Source: a bacterium
GTDB taxonomy: Bacteria; Patescibacteriota; Minisyncoccia; Phycocordibacterales; UBA9973
NCBI GenBank assembly: GCA_021813175.1
Contig: JAKALJ010000005.1
Location: 1 to 13,846 of the forward strand
Direction: 5' to 3'
DNA: 13,846 nucleotides
Below the pieces are notes generated by a model. That model was not told where the DNA came from and did no database searches. It saw nothing but the letters and a program-made list of their open reading frames with translations. The position numbers and the translations under genes are program-made. Below, in pieces: positions 11,623 to 13,846 of this stretch. How positions within the stretch are numbered: position 1 is the first letter of the stretch; each line of letters begins with the position of its first letter.

Positions 11623-11874
11623 ATGCCAATAACCAAATCAGCCAAGAAAGCCGTCCGCGGATCGGCCCGGAAGCGCGTGTTCAACGAACGCAACAAACGG
11701 GCGATGAAAGAAGCGATAAAGAAAGTAGAAAAGACAGTCAATTCAGACAAAAAAGATGCGGCCAAGTTGCTCTCAGAAGCGTACGCGGCCATAGACAAGG
11801 CGGCAAAAAGGGGAGTGATAAAGAAAAATACCGCCGCTCGGAAGAAATCTCGTCTGACTCGTCTTCTGAAATAG
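11623..11874 (+). CDS. rpsT: 30S ribosomal protein S20
   Basis: The 83 residues are very Lys/Arg/Ala-rich, with the S20 pattern of long helices that bind 16S rRNA early in small-subunit assembly: MPITKSAKKAVRGSARKR, NERNKRAMKEAIKKVEKTV, AAKLLSEAYAAIDKAAKRG, IKKNTAARKKSRLTRLLK. The closing block (A-x-D-K-A-A-K-R-G-x-I-x-K-N-x-A-x-R-x-K-S-R-L) is diagnostic. Length matches the family (about 83-90). It stands alone with its own promoter and a terminator at 11911-11943. Confidence 0.97.
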   Translation: MPITKSAKKAVRGSARKRVFNERNKRAMKEAIKKVEKTVNSDKKDAAKLLSEAYAAIDKAAKRGVIKKNTAARKKSRLTRLLK

Positions 11875-11893
11875 AACTCAAAACAGCGGGCGG

Positions 11894-11943
11894 AAAACCT
11901 TTCTTCCTTTGTAAGGAGAGGTTTTTCCACCTCCTTACGTTTT
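11894..11943 (+). terminator. rpsT terminator with two mutually exclusive hairpins
   Basis: GTAAGGAG (11911-11918) pairs perfectly with CTCCTTAC (11931-11938) and is followed by GTTTTA, a good rho-independent terminator. The same GTAAGGAG can instead pair upstream (TCCTT-TGT-AAGGA, extended by AAAACCT/AGGTTTT, 11894-11925), also followed by T residues. The convergent gene at 11942 ends within the T-tract, so the structure may terminate in both directions. Confidence 0.65.
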
Positions 11944-13846
11944 AGTGTTCCGGACTGACCGGAGGAGCCAGGGGAGGATTTGCCGCCGCCGAGCCGTAAG
12001 CTGACTTTTCATACAGCCACCTTATGGCGGCAACCAGAAGCAGAATCAGAAGAACAAGGAGAAGCCAGCCGAGCAAAGTGCCGGGCAGAAATCCTGTTCC
12101 AAAAATTGCGGCCGCCCCAAGCGAAGCGCCTCTTTCTCCAACCATATTTTCCAAGTAGGCAAAGACTTCTTGCTGTTCTTTGGTTCTTTCTATGGTATAG
12201 GCAAGGTCGGCAGTGACTACCACATTCTTGCCCGTAACGGCCTTATCGGATACCAAAGCCGTTACCTGAATACTGCCTTCCTGCTGGGGAGCCAGGTTGC
12301 CGATGTTGGCTATTACCATATTGTTCTCCGTGGAATATATGCCCAAAGAAGTGCTTCTCCATTCAAGCTCTTTTGGCAAAGATACCCGCAAAAGCACATT
12401 GCTTAAATTTTCCGAAGAAACGTTTTTGTAATAGATGGTGTAGCTTACCGTGTCTCTTTTGTAAATCAGTTGGCCGCCGGTTGAAATGGACAGAAATACC
12501 AGCGACGGCTTGGCAGTGCCTCCGGTGGTGGAAGTATTGCTTACCACGGTGGTGTTCCTATACACCGCGTTAGAGCCGACCGTATTGGTGTACACGATTA
12601 CGCTGCCGGTGCGGAAACTCACGATGTCGCCTCTGGAAGTTCCATATTGATTCATTACCACCGCCCGATAGAAGTAAGTGGTATTCTGGGCTAACCCGGA
12701 TATATTTTCAAAAAAAGGAACAGAGGCGACATTGCCCATAGTCTGCGTTCTGGTTGTAAGGCCCAATGCCAAGGTGGTTCCATATTCAAAGTATCCGGTA
12801 GTGTTCACATTTACCGCGCTGCCCATCACCGCTGTGCCGTTTAACTGAGCGTTAGTTTGTCCGACGTTGCTGGCCGGCATGGTAATGGCGACAGGCGCGC
12901 AGGTTCCGGTGGCGGAACAGTCATTCGGATTCACATAAGAACCGACAGTGGTGAAGCTGTAAATATTTCCGTATGCCACGTATCCGCTTGAATCTCTAGC
13001 CGCGGCGCGATACCGATAAACCGTATTTGGAGCAAGATTAAAGATGGTCTGGCTGAAATTGCCGCTCCCGCCGTATTGGCTGGTCTCGTTTGTCTTATTG
13101 CCCAGATATCCATTTATACCCCATTCAAACCATCTGGAAAGATAAGAAGAAGAACTACCCGAGCTTACATACCCGTTTAAGGTGGCGGAAGTATCGCTCA
13201 CGCCGGTGGCCGGATAAGTGTTCACGTAAATCTGGTTGTTGCCGCAGGAATTGTTATTGTAATCACAAGTATTACTGGTGCTAAAGCTCATTTGATTCCC
13301 ATACGCAATCAGTCCGCTGTCGTTTTGGGCAACCGCTCGAAAATAATAGGTGGTGTTGGGCGAGAGACCAGAGAGATAATAGCTATAACTCGTGCCGCCA
13401 GTGGAACCATAATTATTTTGGTTAGTCTGATTGTAGAAATTGGCATTGGTGCCCCACTGAAACCAAGCTATGGTGTTGTTCCCGCCATTAGAGTTTACAA
13501 AGCCATTCAAGGTGGCGCTGGTAGGGCCCACATTGCTGGCATTATTTGTGGTTACGCTCGGGGCAGTATTATTATTGTTGTTCACATAAACTGTTACCGA
13601 GTTGCTGGCCGACGGCGCGCCCGGGTTTCCGCAGGTCAAAGTAAAAGTTGAAGTCTGATACAAAGGACCGGTGCTGGCCCATCCGGAAAGAGGTTTGTCT
13701 CCGGACCAGCTTCCGCTGGCCGTGCAGGCAGAGGCATACTGGGATGACCAGTTAAGGGTGGAAGAATTTCCGTAATTCACAGTCATCGGATTAGCCGAAA
13801 TATTTACCGTCGGATTGTTTTGCGCATTCTGAGCGCACACTGTCCC
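11942..13846 (-). CDS. Partial surface protein: Ig-like domain, three FN3-like repeats, DUF11-like domain, C-terminal membrane anchor (5' end outside window)
   Basis: The frame enters from the right edge, so the start is missing; 634 residues are visible. In order: an Ig/PKD-like domain (PTVNISANPMTVNYGNSSTL, with cysteines in SACTASG and TLTCG that could pair); three ~95-residue FN3-like modules, each with TSATLNG or a variant, a W/YFEWG-type strand, L.PNT.Y.YRA and SF.T endings; a Ser/Thr-rich linker; a DUF11-like beta domain (PSLVFLSISTGGQLIYKRD, then YTIYYKNVSSENLSNVLLRV); and one hydrophobic helix (GTLLGWLLLVLLILLLVAAI) before a short Ala/Pro tail. The arrangement indicates an extracellular stalk anchored in the membrane, probably for adhesion or as envelope structure; the ligand is unknown. 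Asn/Ser/Thr/Tyr-rich composition differs from the housekeeping genes. A mini-palindrome at 12903-12918 encodes SATGT. Confidence 0.85.
   Translation of the reverse strand, partial: GTVCAQNAQNNPTVNISANPMTVNYGNSSTLNWSSQYASACTASGSWSGDKPLSGWASTGPLYQTSTFTLTCGNPGAPSASNSVTVYVNNNNNTAPSVTTNNASNVGPTSATLNGFVNSNGGNNTIAWFQWGTNANFYNQTNQNNYGSTGGTSYSYYLSGLSPNTTYYFRAVAQNDSGLIAYGNQMSFSTSNTCDYNNNSCGNNQIYVNTYPATGVSDTSATLNGYVSSGSSSSYLSRWFEWGINGYLGNKTNETSQYGGSGNFSQTIFNLAPNTVYRYRAAARDSSGYVAYGNIYSFTTVGSYVNPNDCSATGTCAPVAITMPASNVGQTNAQLNGTAVMGSAVNVNTTGYFEYGTTLALGLTTRTQTMGNVASVPFFENISGLAQNTTYFYRAVVMNQYGTSRGDIVSFRTGSVIVYTNTVGSNAVYRNTTVVSNTSTTGGTAKPSLVFLSISTGGQLIYKRDTVSYTIYYKNVSSENLSNVLLRVSLPKELEWRSTSLGIYSTENNMVIANIGNLAPQQEGSIQVTALVSDKAVTGKNVVVTADLAYTIERTKEQQEVFAYLENMVGERGASLGAAAIFGTGFLPGTLLGWLLLVLLILLLVAAIRWLYEKSAYGSAAANPPLAPPVSPEH

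Overview
The window looks like a piece of a Patescibacteria (Candidate Phyla Radiation, most likely Parcubacteria) chromosome. This is inferred from the N-terminal helical domain with a low-complexity linker at the left edge, small membrane-anchored and FN3-like surface proteins, a UvrC without its C-terminal HhH domain, a MutM ending in a C-x2-H zinc knuckle, and several genes whose predicted promoters sit directly against the start codon. No 16S or other taxonomic marker is present, so the assignment is not proven.

Layout, left to right. (1) 1-295 (-): 5' part of an unrecognised protein that runs out of the window. (2) 423-495 (-): tRNA-Lys(UUU). (3) 592-1128 (-): membrane-anchored peptidoglycan-binding protein. 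(4) 1145-2776 (-): multi-pass GT-C/TMTC-like glycosyltransferase with C-terminal TPRs. (5) 2945-9376 (+): a nucleotide excision repair cluster uvrB-uvrA-uvrC; uvrB and uvrA overlap by 4 nt. (6) 9453-9920 (+): SpoU/TrmH-family methyltransferase, convergent with (7) ruvA-mutM (-), which are one nucleotide apart. (8) 11623-11874 (+): rpsT, divergent from ruvA. (9) 11942-13846 (-): 3' part of a large FN3-repeat surface protein with a C-terminal membrane anchor. The centre is therefore mainly DNA repair: excision repair (UvrABC), 8-oxoguanine removal (MutM) and Holliday-junction processing (RuvA).

The most unusual content is a set of palindromic elements of roughly 70-180 bp. Three copies (2820-2935 upstream of uvrB, 4376-4478 inside uvrB, 8788-8913 inside uvrC) share a core bounded by GGTC...GACC. 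In two of them 47 of 48 core bases are identical. The flanking arms are self-complementary within each copy but differ between copies. A further palindrome lies in uvrB (3957-4076), another between ruvA and rpsT (11407-11586), and a decayed one between uvrA and uvrC (7963-8033). The three intragenic copies fit in-frame insertions of 45, 39 and 40 codons in loops next to, but not disrupting, catalytic motifs. Two copies carry smaller palindromes nested inside them. The behaviour resembles Rickettsia palindromic elements, but the sequences are not ones I recognise.

A second pattern concerns promoters. Four genes (592-1128, 1145-2776, ruvA, rpsT) have an extended -10 box (TGN plus a TATAAT-like hexamer) ending 6-10 nt before the ATG and no convincing Shine-Dalgarno, which predicts leaderless or nearly leaderless mRNAs.
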